This document shows, piece after piece, positions 10,480-22,337 of a stretch of DNA of 64,000 bases. The notes beneath the pieces were generated by a model that made no database searches, was not told the DNA's origin, and saw only the letters and a program-made list of their open reading frames with translations. How positions within the stretch are numbered: the first letter of the stretch is position 1; every line of letters begins with the position of its first letter. The position numbers and the translations under genes were made by a program. Origin of the DNA: Okapia johnstoni (lineage: Eukaryota; Chordata; Mammalia; Artiodactyla; Giraffidae). The stretch lies in assembly GCA_024291935.2 (NCBI GenBank), contig CM044308.1:122786501-122850500 (forward strand), read 5' to 3'.

Positions 10480-13063
10480 CACTTTCTTTGGTATGTTGTC
10501 TCATTTTTTAATTTCAAACTCTAAAGGCCCTAAAGCAGTTTGAGTATGATACTGTCACTGTCATCATGGAAATTGAGATTTTAAGAAAATATTTGATACT
10601 AAATAATGCATCTGAAAATTAAATTTTTTAGAGAACTTTGAAACATCAGATTTTATTGAGAATGGATCAGGAAAGAAAGAGGAAGTATGTGTGTGTGCAC
10701 ACTTGGAGGAGATGTCTAGTAAAGGTACACACAGAAAAAGTGTAGCCCTTCAGAAACAAAACAGATAGAAATTGAGAAATATGGACACATGAAGCATTAG
10801 AAAATTAGATCAAAAGTAGGGGTTCCTAAGAAGGGGGCATAGGAGAATGTTAGAGAGGATCAAGAGAGAAAAGATCCCTTTGTACTAAGAGACCTCAGAG
10901 AAGGCTTCATGGAGAAGGTGATGGCATAGAATATGAGAGAAGAGGAGGGAAAATGAATGAAAAGGCAGCGTTTGGATCATCTTATTGTGAGCCATAAATG
11001 GTAAACTAAAGCACTGTATATATTAACGTGAGGTATAGAGAAAGTTGAAAGATAGAAAAAATGCTCTCCCAGGTAGAAATTAGTTATACCTTGATATGAG
11101 AAACTGACACTTGTAAAAGAGTCAGGTGATACTTGTTAGAATCTGTGATCCTCTGAGAAGAGTAAGAGCTGTTAATTAGATTAGATTCTATAGTTCTTCC
11201 CAACGACTCCCAGTAAACCCAGCACTGAGAGATACACTTGTACAAGATTAGCACCTTGCACAGTGTCTTGCTCAGAATGAATGTTTTTCAAATACATATT
11301 TATAAGTTAAGACTAAAATCCTTATATTGAGAGCTCAAAAAAGGTATAACAAATGCATTTTTTCAAAATACCAAATTGCCTAATTAGAATTCTTAAAAGT
11401 CCCCAAAATTATCTACTTCAGAATTATTTCATTAGATATTTGTATTGTAGTTAGAATATAGTTAGATATTATGATATAGTTAGTTATCTAGAAAAGCCTT
11501 TTGGAGTGAACCAGTTTTAAGAACCTTTAAATAATCAGAAAAATTGTTCCCCTCATTACATTACTGAAGAAAGATTAAAAAGTAATGACTGATTATTATA
11601 ACATTTACTTTGTACGATTAATGCTAATAGATAAATTGGAAGTAGGATATTAACTAGTTCTAAATTAAGCTTTGCTTTTATTTATCCATGGAAATTATTG
11701 TTTTAATTAAAGACACAACCACAATAAACAGCAGTAAGTGGTCTCAGGACCTACATAATCTACTAATAACAGGACTGCATATAAATTAGATACAACTAAT
11801 ATTGGTATTAAAAGAGGACAGAAATTTACATTTATATTCAAGGCCTCTAGGACTGTGAATCAAATACTTTCTACTTATTATTAAGATGGTGCCTGCCAAC
11901 CAGCTGTTCAGAAATACCAATTAGAGATATAAAGCAAGAATTTATTTTAGTTTATTAATGGAAACTTAATGAGTAGAAAGCATGGTCTCTATCTCTCCTT
12001 CTCCTGCTTCCTATCCCATTATAGATCCACATCTTCATTTTCTTTGGGAAAAAAAAATTAGTGTTCCAGTTTATTTTATGTAAGCAAAAGATTTACACTT
12101 AGAAATGTATTTGTAATATAAAAATTCCCAGTTAGTAAGTATGGGGCCGTGTCTGGAGTAAACAGCATTTTGATGCAGCTGCCTGAGAACCTTGTGTCAA
12201 TGAGTAACAAACATATGACATTACCAAAGAGTCCATCCTCATCTCAGTTTGTTCAGCTGTTTATAGACCCAGGCTGATGCAAAGAAGTTGACAACATCCT
12301 GCTTTGGACATATATAAATAATATGCTGGCATATACATTATTGGTGAACTGGCACAACTTGGTGAAAATATTAGTTCAAAGAGATGAAGGACTGAAGAAG
12401 AAAATCAAGATTTGTCTGGTTTTTAAGATATGGTAGTTTTCTGAAAGAATTTATATTTTATCTCTTTTTAGATGCTGGGCAATTTGGTCTGTAATGAATA
12501 GTTGCATCTTTGTGATTATACGTCTACAACATATATGAACAAATTATTTAAAATTATTTGCCTCCAAAACAAAAAAGAAAAGTTTAATACATCACTTCCT
12601 GAAATTACTTTTGACTGGTGTCAAGACAAGCAGCTGGCATGGGACTTGATACTAGAAGTATATTTTCCCAAACTGTAGACGTACAATAACCTGAAGCATC
12701 TTGCCCAAATGAACCCCTCTGCACCTTTATGGTCCGGCCCTTGTGTTAATGCACACAACAGTCTTCTTGCCTTTGAAGTGTGTTATCACCCGCCATTATT
12801 TTCTACAGCATGTGAATAAAAATGGCCTCTGCTTGGAAAGGTTAAAGTCAAATCGAGAAATGAACTTGATTCCCAATCCACCATAGTATAGGAGAAGCTG
12901 AGTGGCTTGAAAATGCTTTTGTGTTACTTGGACCCGTTGACTCTCAATTGTGTCGTACTCCAAGCCCCATTTTTATAGCAAATATTTTATGAGACATCTT
13001 GATTTGCCTCAAAGAAATTTCCAAGATAAACTACCTGCACATACTAAAGAAACAAACATAATG
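10480..13063. other. Unassigned 2.6-kb stretch with few repeats
   Basis: This is one of the longest stretches without a recognisable repeat. It has no ORF of interest. It is A+T-rich, with a less A+T-rich block near 12,600-12,850. Single-copy DNA of this kind is where a conserved noncoding element could sit, but nothing here proves one. Confidence 0.4.
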
Positions 13064-13076
13064 CCCTGAATGTAGT

Positions 13077-13269
13077 ATCGTGAAAGTCACTCACTCATGT
13101 CTGACTCTTTGCGACCCCATAGACCATACAGTACATGGAATTCTCCAGGCCAGAATACTGACTGGAGTGGGTGGCTGTTCCCTTCTCCAGGGGATCTTCC
13201 CAACCCAGGAATAGAACCCTGGTGTCCTGCATTGCAGGCAGATTCTTTAGCGTCTGAGCCACCAGGGGA
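13077..13269 (-). mobile_element. Bov-tA SINE
   Basis: Reverse-complement copy starting at tgaaagtcactcactcatg and ending in gagccaccaggggac. A 13-bp TSD with one mismatch, ccctgaatgtagt and ccctgcatgtagt, lies at 13064-13076 and 13270-13282. An extra gactg interrupts the body near 13161. Confidence 0.95.
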
Positions 13270-13282
13270 CCCTGCATGTAGT

Positions 13283-13677
13283 GTAAGGAGAATATATATA
13301 AATACCTTGGAGCACAACTGCATAGGTGACATAATGAAGTAATCAGACACTTGCATCTATCCAGCAGTAGACTCAGTGGAAGCTCATAGTGAGTCTGGAG
13401 CTCCAAAGGCTGGCTATTAAGGGTGAGTGTCTTGGGAACTCAAATGCCTTGTGAAGTTATTTTTCAAATAATGAACAACTCCTGGCAAATTCTTAAAAAC
13501 TGAACAAAATACAATATGTACTCCATTCACACAGCAACTCCATTCTTGATGAATTTTAGTATATACTAAAACCATGCCAGAAATACTTTGTGTTTTACTT
13601 TGTATATAAAAAAAGTTAGGTTACAGGCTTCTGTTAATTATACCCAGATATTTTACCTTCATGCATATGTGAAAGCC
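13283..13677. other. Unassigned, no gene seen
   Basis: No recognisable repeat. The ORF at 13588-13860 runs into the MER20 below and has no domain. Confidence 0.4.
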
Positions 13678-13850
13678 GGGCCGGATGGGGACTACTCTAT
13701 ACATTGCAGAGTGTCTATCATCCATGGCCTCCACCTACTAATTGCCAGTATGCCAGTAGCACCTTCTCCAAAACAACCAAAACCATCTGCAGAGATTAAT
13801 AGGGCAACCCCAAAGGGTGGTACCTATGCTGTTGAGAGCTTTGCCTCGTG
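13678..13850 (-). mobile_element. MER20 (hAT-Charlie) fossil, partial
   Basis: Same orientation as the copy at 4.4 kb. Landmarks are catggcctccacctactaat, gccagtagcacctt and aacaaccaaaac. The terminal repeats are mostly lost. Confidence 0.65.
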
Positions 13851-14120
13851 CTCAGCATAGCATGTAATCACTCATCACTTCTACCAACCCCAGTACTGTT
13901 AAAATCTAAAATATAGCCCTACTGACTTCTATACCAAGTGATTTTATAGTCTTTTCTAAAGAAATAGGAATTTCCAAGTTATTCCAAAATTCAAGCCTGA
14001 TCATATTTCTTCCTTGGTCAAAACTTCAGTGGATATTTATCTATTTGTTTGTTTGTTTTATATTTGATTTAGAACGTTGTGTTAATTTCTGCCGTAGAGC
14101 AAAGTGACTCAGTTATATAT

Positions 14121-15105
14121 CAGTCAGTCGGTTCAGTTCAGTCACCCAGTCGTGTCCGACTCTTTGCCACCCAATGGACTGCAGCATGCCAGACCTCCCT
14201 GCCATCACCAACTCCCGGAGTTTACTCAAACTCATGTCCATAGATTCGGTGATGCCATCCAACCATCTCATCCTCTGTCATCCCCTTCTCCTCCTGCCTT
14301 CAGTCTTTCCCAGCATTAGGGTCTTTTCAAATGAGTCAGTTCTTTGCATCAGGTGGCCAAAGTATTGGAGTTTCAGCTTCAGCATCAGTCCTTCCAATGA
14401 ATATTCAGGACTGATTCTCCAACACCACAGTTCAAAAACTTTAATTCTTCAGTGCTCAGCTTTCTTTATAGTCCAACTCTCATATCCATCCATATGTGAC
14501 TACTGGAAAAACCATAGCTTTGACTAGATGGACCTTTGTTGGCAAAGTAATGTCTCTGCTTTTTAATATGCTATCTAGGTTGGTCATAACTTTTCTTCCA
14601 AGGAGTAAGCATCTTTTAATTTCATGGCTTGCAGTCACCATGTGCAGTGATTTTGGAGCCCCCCAAAATAAAGGCTGTCACTGTTTCCATTGTTTCCCCA
14701 TCTATTTGCCATGAAGTGATAGGACCTGATGCCATGATCTTAGTTTTCTGAATGTTGAGTTTTAAGCCAACTTTTTCACTCTCCTCTTTCACTTTCATCA
14801 AGAGGCTCTTTAGTTCTTTTCTTTCTGCCATAAGGGTGGTGTCATCTGCATATCTGAGGTTATTGATATTTCTCCCGGCAATCTTGATTCCAGCTTGTGC
14901 TTCATCCAGCCCAGCATTTCTCATGATGTACTCTGCATAGAAGTTAAATAAGCAGGGTGACAATATACAGCCTTGACATACTCCTTTTCTGATTTGGAAC
15001 CAGTCTGTTGTTCCATGTCCAGCTCTAACTGTTGCTTCCTGATCTGCATACAGATTTCTCAAGAGGCAGATCATGTGGTCTGGTATTCCCGTCTCTTTAA
15101 GACGT
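14121..15105 (-). mobile_element. BovB inserted in an L1 3' UTR, 5'-truncated
   Basis: The antisense copy begins with the BovB tail (gttcagttcagtcacccag) and ends at the RT segment ggtattcccgtctctttaa. Possible 8-bp TSD with one mismatch: ttatatat at 14113-14120 and ttatacat at 15110-15117. Confidence 0.95.
14622..15105 (-). pseudogene. BovB RT remnant with intact YADD
   Basis: An open frame covers the RT palm: GHGTTDWFQI, CQGCILSPCLFNFYAEYI, then RYADDTTLMAE with the catalytic YADD intact (14841-14852, minus), then LKLNIQKTKIM. It ends at DGDCKP-stop because of an extra base near 14629-14631, the same break as in the copy at 3.3 kb. The N-terminal endonuclease and the first half of the RT are absent through truncation. 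Confidence 0.92.
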
Positions 15106-15479
15106 AAAATTATACATAGTTGCATTATTTTTCATATTCTTTTTCATTATAGTTTATCCACGGAATATTGAATATAGTTCCCATGCTATACAATAGAACC
15201 TTGTTTATCCATCCTTGATCATTTTTTAAATTCAAATACTTTTTAAGGAGCAGATCTTGTTATTCAAACAAAAGTTGTACATGAAAGCATGGTATATAAA
15301 AGAGATAAAAGCAGTTTTGCTCTGCTTGGGAGGGAACCCAACACCATACCCACACAAGCCTTGCCTTAACAAATGTCTGGGGCAATCTCACAAAATCTTT
15401 CATCATAAGGCTCTAAGGAGCACTGTTTGGAAGGCACTGACTTACAGGATTCAGACTATTAGTGTGGCCCTATAAGGTT

Positions 15480-15765
15480 GCCAGGCTCTGGCCTCAGAAC
15501 CCCTCTGTCACTGTAGACATTCTTCATACTATAACATCCAACCATACCTGCTGGGGGCTCTTTGCTAAATGCTTCCAAATGATCTCCTGCCCTTTACCTT
15601 TGTTTTCACTGCTTCTTCTCCCCTGAACTCATCTTAACACCCAGCCTACCCATATTCTATCAGTTCTCATCTCTCTGGGATGTTTTCCTTCACACAGCTA
15701 GATAATCAAGCTATTTATTCTTTGTGTTTCCATCCTGCTCTGTTCTCTATCCATCATGGGTCTAG
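15480..15765 (+). mobile_element. Possible L2 fragment
   Basis: The pyrimidine-rich order (ctttgttttcactgcttctt, then tctcatctctctgggatgtt, then agctatttattctttg) resembles the L2 3' region, but divergence is high. The flank 15236-15479 is unassigned. Confidence 0.4.
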
Positions 15766-15789
15766 TAACAGCAGCTGGAAATGGTTGAT

Positions 15790-15925
15790 AACTGTCCCCA
15801 TTTTATGGATGAGAAAACTGAGGCCCAGAAAAGCTAAATAAGTTTCCCAAGGTTGTTCATGACTAGAAAGTAGAGGAACCACAATCTGAATTTAGGTTGT
15901 CTATGTGATCTGATTATCATGCCCC
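15790..15925 (-). mobile_element. MIR SINE, antisense
   Basis: ccattttatggatgagaaaa, then ctgaggcccagaaaagct, then ttcccaaggttgttcatgac, follow the reverse complement of the MIR core and 3' part. Confidence 0.7.
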
Positions 15926-15954
15926 CCTTTATATTTCACCCCTTATCTTCTTCT

Positions 15955-16160
15955 ACTGGTGGCCAGACGGTAATAAATCTGCCTGCAATATGGGATACCT
16001 GGGTTTGACATCTGTATCAGGAAGATCCCCTAGAGAAGGGAATGGCAGCCCACTCCAGTATTCTTGCCTGGAAAACTCCATGGACAGAGGAGCCTGGCAG
16101 ACTACAGTCCACGGGATTGTAAAGAGTCAGACATGACTGAGCAACTAACACTTTCGCTTT
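15955..16160 (+). mobile_element. Bov-tA SINE, diverged
   Basis: Head partly altered (tggtggccagacggtaataa). The body ends in gagtcagacatgactgagca and ctttcgctttc. A likely TSD around atcttcttc occurs at 15945-15953 and 16162-16170. Confidence 0.93.
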
Positions 16161-16303
16161 CATCTTCTTCACTGGGAATTCCTTCAAATATCGACCATAT
16201 CTTACTCATCTTCCTGTACCCAGCACTCAATAAGCATCCAAAAATCAAAAATGCTTTTCAAAGAATCAAAATGAGTGCTTTCTTCATAGACTCAGCACAA
16301 TGA

Positions 16304-16661
16304 GATATTTTAACTCAAAAATTCATAAAATGTTTACTAGGCTTCTTATAATGATTTTCCCTTTGATCGCTTTCATTACCTTCTTATTAGCTGACAAAAC
16401 AAACAGTGTTAGATCACAGTGCACCGAGCAGCGTGCAGCTCAAATGGTAATAGAAATTGAAAATGTTTAAAAGAAAACTTAATCTATAGAGTTATAATTG
16501 TTTTCTGAATAAACTTTCCACTAATATATTAACTATGCTTATTGAATCAGGAATATGTTTCATGTAATACGTAGTTTTTGTGTTGCTATATTAAATAGAT
16601 TTGTCCCCTGTCCTAAAATAAGCAATTTGACAGAAGTGAGCTTTCTATCATTTTTTAGTTT
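16304..16661. other. Unassigned, no gene seen
   Basis: A+T-rich DNA without recognisable structure. Confidence 0.4.
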
Positions 16662-16955
16662 TTAAATTGAGATATAAGTGACATGTACCATTATATTAGT
16701 CTCAGGTGTACAGCGTAATAGTTCAATGTGTGTATATTACAAAATGATCACCACAGTAAGTCTAGTTAACATCCATCATCACATATAGTTACAATTTTTT
16801 TCTTATGATGAGACCTTTGAAGATTTACTCTCTTAGCAGCTCCCAGATGTGCAATACATGTTATGAAGTATGGTCACCACGCTGTGCCTCACACCCCTGT
16901 GACTTATTTGAGAACTGGAAGCTTGTGCCTTTTGATCACCTTAGCCCATAATAAT
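16662..16955 (-). mobile_element. Old mammalian L1 (L1M) 3' UTR, antisense
   Basis: Landmarks are gagatataagtgacatgtac, aagtctagttaacatccatc and ctctcttagcagctcccag, ending near ccttagcccat. This is a different, older 3' UTR type than the artiodactyl L1 copies. Confidence 0.75.
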
Positions 16956-17164
16956 TCATAGGAATATATTCATAGGAATGCGTGTATTTCTATTTCTGTT
17001 TTTCCAAAGACTCATTTTTATTTTTATTAATTTATATTAATTATATGTAATTTCAAGTATTTCCAACCTATTCTTTTAGTCGTTCACTTATGCAATTATA
17101 TTTCTTTTTCTCCAGCATATTGTCTTAATTCAGGCCTTCTTAGAACTAAGAATTTTCCTGATCT

Positions 17165-17400
17165 TGAGATTTCAGAGCTTCTAGTAGTTAAGACTGTGGG
17201 TCTCAGAATCTATCATTCTTGTCTCTGCCTTTTGCTAGCTGGATGACACTGAGCAAAATTACTCATCATCTCTGAGCATCAGCTTCCTCATCTGTAAAAC
17301 TGGATCATACTTGTTCCTGCCTCAGTGTCTATGTCTCTAAAACGCTTACCTCAATGAATGATTCATACTGTATGCTCAATAAATGTTAGTTGTTTTTAGC
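17165..17400 (+). mobile_element. MIR SINE
   Basis: ctctgccttttgctagctgg, ctgagcatcagcttcctcat, ctgtaaaactgg and gctcaataaatgttag occur in MIR order. Confidence 0.8.
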
Positions 17401-17896
17401 TTTCATGTTTATCTTGGGGGGAGAGGCTGCTCTTTTAAAAATAAGTGTTTCAACTTTCTCTAGACCAAGTACCCCTGTTAATTTCCTGGGACAACTAGCA
17501 CAGACTTCTTTCTTAGTTCCCCTTTATGGATAGAATGTGTTATCTCCTGTTGGTCTTGCTAATTCATAAGCATATGAGCTCTTTCTACTTCATAAACCAT
17601 GTTAGTGCCTAAATTACTGTCGTTGTTTTTTTTTAATTGTTCTTTGGTGAAAGCTTGGAGCCTGGCATTTTCTAAATGCTAATTGCTTTCTTTCCTCACT
17701 CTGATAATTCATCCCAGCACACACTTTTGATGAAGAATTAGTTCTGTATAAATACTTTGTGAATGAAAAAATATCACATAAAAAGTTAAACCTTTGTTCT
17801 GGATGTAGGGAAGATTTATAAATACACATCAGGTTTAGAGTCACCATATTGTTCAAAACCCAAGAAGAGGGAGTTTCTCTTTCTACAGCTCAGGAG
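17401..17896. other. Unassigned, no gene seen
   Basis: Includes an 80-codon minus ORF (17614-17856) with no recognisable domain. Confidence 0.4.
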
Positions 17897-18090
17897 TGAA
17901 GTGAAAGTCGCTTAGTCGTGTCTGATTGTTTGAGACCCCATGGATTATACAGTCTATGGAATTTTCCAGGCCATAATACTGGAGTGGGTAGCCTTTCCCT
18001 TCTCCAGAGGATCTTCCCAACCCAGGGATCGAACCCAGGTCGCTTGCGTTGCAGGCAGATCCTTTACCAGCTGAGCCACAAGGGAAGCCC
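17897..18090 (-). mobile_element. Bov-tA SINE
   Basis: Reverse complement from gtgaaagtcgcttagtcgtg to the head ccacaagggaagccc. It belongs to the ctttcac-tail variant. Confidence 0.94.
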
Positions 18091-18150
18091 TTGTATGTAA
18101 AAAGGCTGATATGTAAAAAGACATTCACAACAAGTCAATTTGTTTAGGGT

Positions 18151-18172
18151 GTTTTTTGTTGTTGTTGTTGTT
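18151..18172. repeat. (GTT)n short microsatellite
   Basis: Five GTT units after a T-run. Confidence 0.9.
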
Positions 18173-18200
18173 AAAATCCAGAAAAAGAATGAAGATTTGA

Positions 18201-18254
18201 TCCCTCTTCATGTCTTTCTCTCTCTCTTGCCCCCCATCCCCTCCCCCACCCCCC
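18201..18254. other. Polypyrimidine tract with a minus-strand G-quadruplex motif
   Basis: C-runs of 6, 4, 5 and 6 (18230-18235, 18238-18241, 18243-18247, 18249-18254) are separated by only 2, 1 and 1 bases. The minus strand therefore carries four G-runs with very short loops. A ctttctctctctctt tract precedes them. This is not part of a repeat that I recognise. Confidence 0.75.
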
Positions 18255-19399
18255 ACACAGTGCTTTGCCTGCCCTCATAAGCACACATCCAAATCTGTGA
18301 GTGGTTTGCAAGGTACACAGGATCAGATGGGCAGGCAACCTTTTTAATGACTGAATAAGTAAATAACCAGGTTTCCAAAGCATTCAGGTAACTGGATGAG
18401 GACTTTTTAAAGGGGATGTGGGAATTAAACCCTTTTCCTCTTTTTTTGTCCAGTGTTATTATGTAGTTTAAATGTTTTTCCAGTATCCTCTAAGTTCACT
18501 GATTCTGAAAGAGCTAGATATTTCAGATTCATGTAGGTTTTAGTGAGTGAAACAGATATCTTAAGAAGTTCAGATTTGTCTCAGCCAAGACTGAGCCAAG
18601 ACAGAAAATGTCAGGGGCAGAGTTAGAATCTGGACTTGGAAAACTTTATCATATCTTCTCAGTTTACTGGTGAAGAATTTACTTTTTTCAAATAAGCGAG
18701 AGCATTAAGAAAATCTCATTATATTTCTGATGAAATAAAATATTAAAAAAATGAATATAATACAAGGTAAGTTGCACATAGTTGCAGAGGTCTGATATAA
18801 TACATAGAAATAAACTACTTTTATGCTTTTTCTATGAATGTTTTCAGCCATTTAAAAATCCTAAAGCTAAGTAATTATTTTTAAAATTTATAATTGCAAG
18901 GTTTTTCTGTTGTTGTCTAACCTGGAGACATAAAACATGACAACAAAGGCTATGACAAGGAGTGCTGTATTACCAGACATTACTAGAAAGTTAGGGGATG
19001 GAATGAAAGCAAGAAGAGGAGATCCAGTGGACTCCACTGTGGTTAGCACACAGCTCAGGAGAGGGCCACGTGATGTAACCCGATCACAGTGTTTTGCTTC
19101 CAAGGAGTGAAGTTGCCACCTCTGGATACAATATTTTTCCATCCATCCCCAAAATCTGCTTTAAACAGTAGATATTTTCTGCTGGATCAAGCAGAGTTTG
19201 AGTCAAATTATTTTTTCCTCTTTATTTTAATGACCCCGAGAGTCTGAAACCATTTCCATTGTGAAATATTTCTGAACCCTCTCACTCTTCATGAAACCAT
19301 TGAGAAAACTCCTGGGCTTCTCAGGAGTTTCCATGATGCTTATGGGCGGGGGCGGGCGCTATCTACAAAATCACAAAGATTCTAGTCCCATATCATCAC
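18255..19399. other. Unassigned, no gene seen
   Basis: No recognisable repeat. A short GC-rich patch (gggcgggggcgggcgc, 19345-19360) stands out. The 84-codon minus ORF at 18888-19142 has a hydrophobic stretch but no homolog that I recognise. Confidence 0.4.
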
Positions 19400-19580
19400 C
19401 CAAGCTCTCTGACTTTTTAATGATATGACCTTGGCAAGTTAACTTTCTGATCTTCAGTTTATTAATTTATAAAGTGAGGATAATCTTATCTCGTATGCTC
19501 ACTATCAGGATTAAATATGAAGATAACATGTGAAAGGCTTAGCACAGTCCTGGCATTAAACAAGTGGTAGCTACAAATGC
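19400..19580 (+). mobile_element. MIR SINE
   Basis: tgaccttggcaagttaactt, cttcagtttattaatttata and aggcttagcacagtcctgg follow the MIR order. Confidence 0.7.
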
Positions 19581-19954
19581 TCTCCAGTAACTCAAGATCA
19601 GTCCCACTGAGTAGTCATTTTCATTGAACCGTGGAAGTTTCTCAGTTTCTCTTTACACATTATGGACCATAGAAATGGACTTGGTGTTCTCCAAATAACC
19701 AATAATGATTTTGGCTGGTTTATGTTAGAGTCACTCCATTTACTGAGGTTTATTAACTATAAATCACTGAGAAAATAGAGGTGAGCACCAAAGAAATAGA
19801 AGGAATTTGAGAAGAAATGTACAGTAGGCAAAATTAGAAAGGAAAATACGCCCTTCATCAAAATAAATCTAAAGGAAAATCCTTGCACGTTAGATAAATT
19901 ACTCCAAGAGCTAGATTCTTAAACTCTGCAGTCCAGTCCTGAGCCACAGACCTT

Positions 19955-20055
19955 ACATACCTCACTCAGCTTGTATGGGACCGAGTTTCCTCATTTATAA
20001 GATAAGGACTGAACTAAGTTGTCTTCCAGGTCTCATTCAGGGCTAATATTCTAGA
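19955..20055 (+). mobile_element. MIR-like SINE fragment
   Basis: gtttcctcatttataagata and tcttccaggtctcattcagg match the 3' part of a MIR-type element. Subfamily unclear. Confidence 0.5.
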
Positions 20056-20914
20056 ATTATCTTAAACTGGAGAATGTTAGCAACTTGCATCTTAAATACA
20101 AAGCTTTCAAAATTCCTATGTCTTTAAATTCTGTGAAGCAAATGTAACTGTAATCTTTCCAACCTGCAGTCCTTTGACTCTTTTATGCAAAAGCTTTGTA
20201 GAATTCAATCTGAAGGACCATGGGCAAACCCAGGTCATATCTCCAAAGTCAAACTGATGGTGGCTGTTGACCAAGAAAAACATCTGGGAAGCCATCTGGT
20301 ACGGTTCACACAGGGGCTCTCACATCCAATCTATTCCCTGACAGGACATTCAGTATCCTAGGTAACTGTGTGACTGCCTCAAGTACCTTTCACATGGATT
20401 TCCGGGGACAAGGATACTGCCAGAGGACAGTGTATTTAGGGATGCCCTCATGGAAAGCAAAGGCATGCAGTAGGGCTTCTCTGGAAGTTATTTTAGGCTG
20501 AAAAGTGCTACTTTCAGTCAGCACCACAGTTACTCAATTTGTGTATTCTAAAACCAAAACTGGGGGGCCTACTTTCTGTGCATCACTGTAGCAACAGAGG
20601 AAGAGCGTGGGTCCTACTGTCATGTGCTCACAGCCCAGTGCAAGAGGCAGGCACATAGCATACAATTGCCACAAGGCGTGGAGGGGCCCAGAGAAGAGGA
20701 GCCAGCCCTAAATCCAAAGCCAGTGCAGAAACTCTGTCATCAGTGCAGTTGGTTTTCAGAACAGTGAAGGATGACACTGAACCGTACTTTCTTTTTTTCT
20801 GTTTTCCATTGAACCATTCTGTAAAGTGATCTCATTAAGGTAAATAATATTGAATCAGTTCCACATTCAAATAATTCCAGAATAATGAATTTTTATGTAA
20901 AAGAGTCACAGCTC
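20056..20914. other. Unassigned, no gene seen
   Basis: Slightly higher G+C than its surroundings, with no ORF of note. May hold old repeats too diverged to read by eye. Confidence 0.4.
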
Positions 20915-21690
20915 TTTTGCTACCTATCTTTTCCATCCGATTGGGGACCAAGTCCTTTAGTGTTTCCCTTGTTGTTAATACTCCCTTCTTACCATGCAGT
21001 TCCTATTGCCCAAGATTTCATTCTCCTTATCTCTTGCTTTGACTATTATGCCCTCCCTGTCTGTGCTTACCTGGCTCCAATTCATTATCGCCTTTGTTAC
21101 CTGATATTTTAACTAAACTATTTTGACCCAATGAATAAGCCTTCACGAAAAGATAAAATGTTGAACTTTCAACTAGTTAAAATTATCAAATAAGGTATGA
21201 AGCTAATTCTTCATCTGAGTCCAAAATGTAATTTCATCTCTGTGAATCAACCCATCCTTCAGCCCTTAATTGATCAAAATGATCCACTTTGCATTCGAAA
21301 GTTAAAATGTCCTGTCTCCCTCCATGTGGCTATCAGGGCACTTCTCCTAAAACACTTAACCCCCTCATCCTGCTTGTTTGCTTGAAACTCTTTAATGACA
21401 TCTGATACTGCCAAAGAAAAGGTTTTCAAACTTGAACATGTCTGGGGGTTAACCTAACGAGTTGTTTTGTTTTGCCTTTTTTAATACCGAGTCTCAAGGC
21501 TAAACCCCCCTGAGGTGTTGATTTAGTACTTCAGGGATGCAGAGCCTAAAGGATCCCACCCACTATGGCACGGGTGCCCTCTTCCCTGACATCTGCTCTA
21601 CTTCTGCTCTCCCCTTCCTGTAAATTGCTTGCAGATAGGAACCTAGTGTGTCCCTGTACCTAGCAGAAAATGGATGGCTCAGGAAATTGA
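20915..21690 (+). mobile_element. Probable L2 LINE fragments
   Basis: The pyrimidine-rich stretch with tatgccctccctgtctgtgc, then catgtggctatcagggcact and gaaactctttaatgacat, and a later segment near ttgcttgcagataggaacct, recall L2 3' segments. Order and orientation fit; identity is low. Confidence 0.45.
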
Positions 21691-22119
21691 TGGCTTTCCG
21701 TAATTACTTTTAAATGAGAGAAAGAAACAACATATAGACTCAAAATTATTCTGCCTGATTTGATAAAGCTAGAAATGTGAGATTTTGACAAATATCTGAA
21801 ATGAATGCATCAATGGATCAAAGACTGAAAGAAAACATAGAGAGGATTCAGCATTGGTTTTGATTAACATCTATTCCTGATTGTCCTTAAGGGGGAAAAT
21901 TCTAGTTTATGATGATTGTGATTATTGTGAAGATGATTTATAAACATGCAGATATGGGGAAAAACAATTTACTTGCTTTTGATTTTCAGGGTGGTTAATT
22001 TACAAAGATGCCCGGAATACTTTAAGGCAGTTAGAGCAAGAATAAAATTGTATCGCTCATTTGTGACAGTGTATTCATGTTGTCAGGCACAGTGCCTTCT
22101 TAACGTGCGTATTTTTAAT
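21691..22119. other. Unassigned, no gene seen
   Basis: A+T-rich DNA without recognisable structure. Confidence 0.4.
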
Positions 22120-22131
22120 TACATAGTGATG

Positions 22132-22325
22132 AAAGTGAAAGTCGCTCACTGGTGTCCAACTCTTTGCGACCCCCCGGACTATACAGTCCATGGAATTCTC
22201 CAGGCCAGAATACAGGAGTGAGTAGCCTTTCCCTTCTCCAGGAGATCTTCCCAACCCAGGGATAGAACCCAGGTCTCCCTCATTGCAAGCGGACTCTTTA
22301 CCAGCTGAGCCACCAGGGAAACCCA
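22132..22325 (-). mobile_element. Bov-tA SINE
   Basis: Reverse complement from aaagtgaaagtcgctcactg to the head gagccaccagggaaaccc. A perfect 12-bp TSD, tacatagtgatg, lies at 22120-22131 and 22326-22337. Confidence 0.97.
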
Positions 22326-22337
22326 TACATAGTGATG

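Larger units (their letters stand above)
14045..15235 (-). mobile_element. L1 3' UTR, antisense, split by BovB
   Basis: The left part (14045-14120) has tatttgatttagaacgttg and ctgccgtagagcaaagtga. The right part (15106-15235) has tttcatattctttttcatta and ggaatattgaatatagttcc. The BovB separates parts that are otherwise collinear. Confidence 0.85.

Noticed and set aside
13588..13860. 90-codon plus ORF
   Set aside because: Its second half is antisense MER20 and its first half has no domain or splice context.
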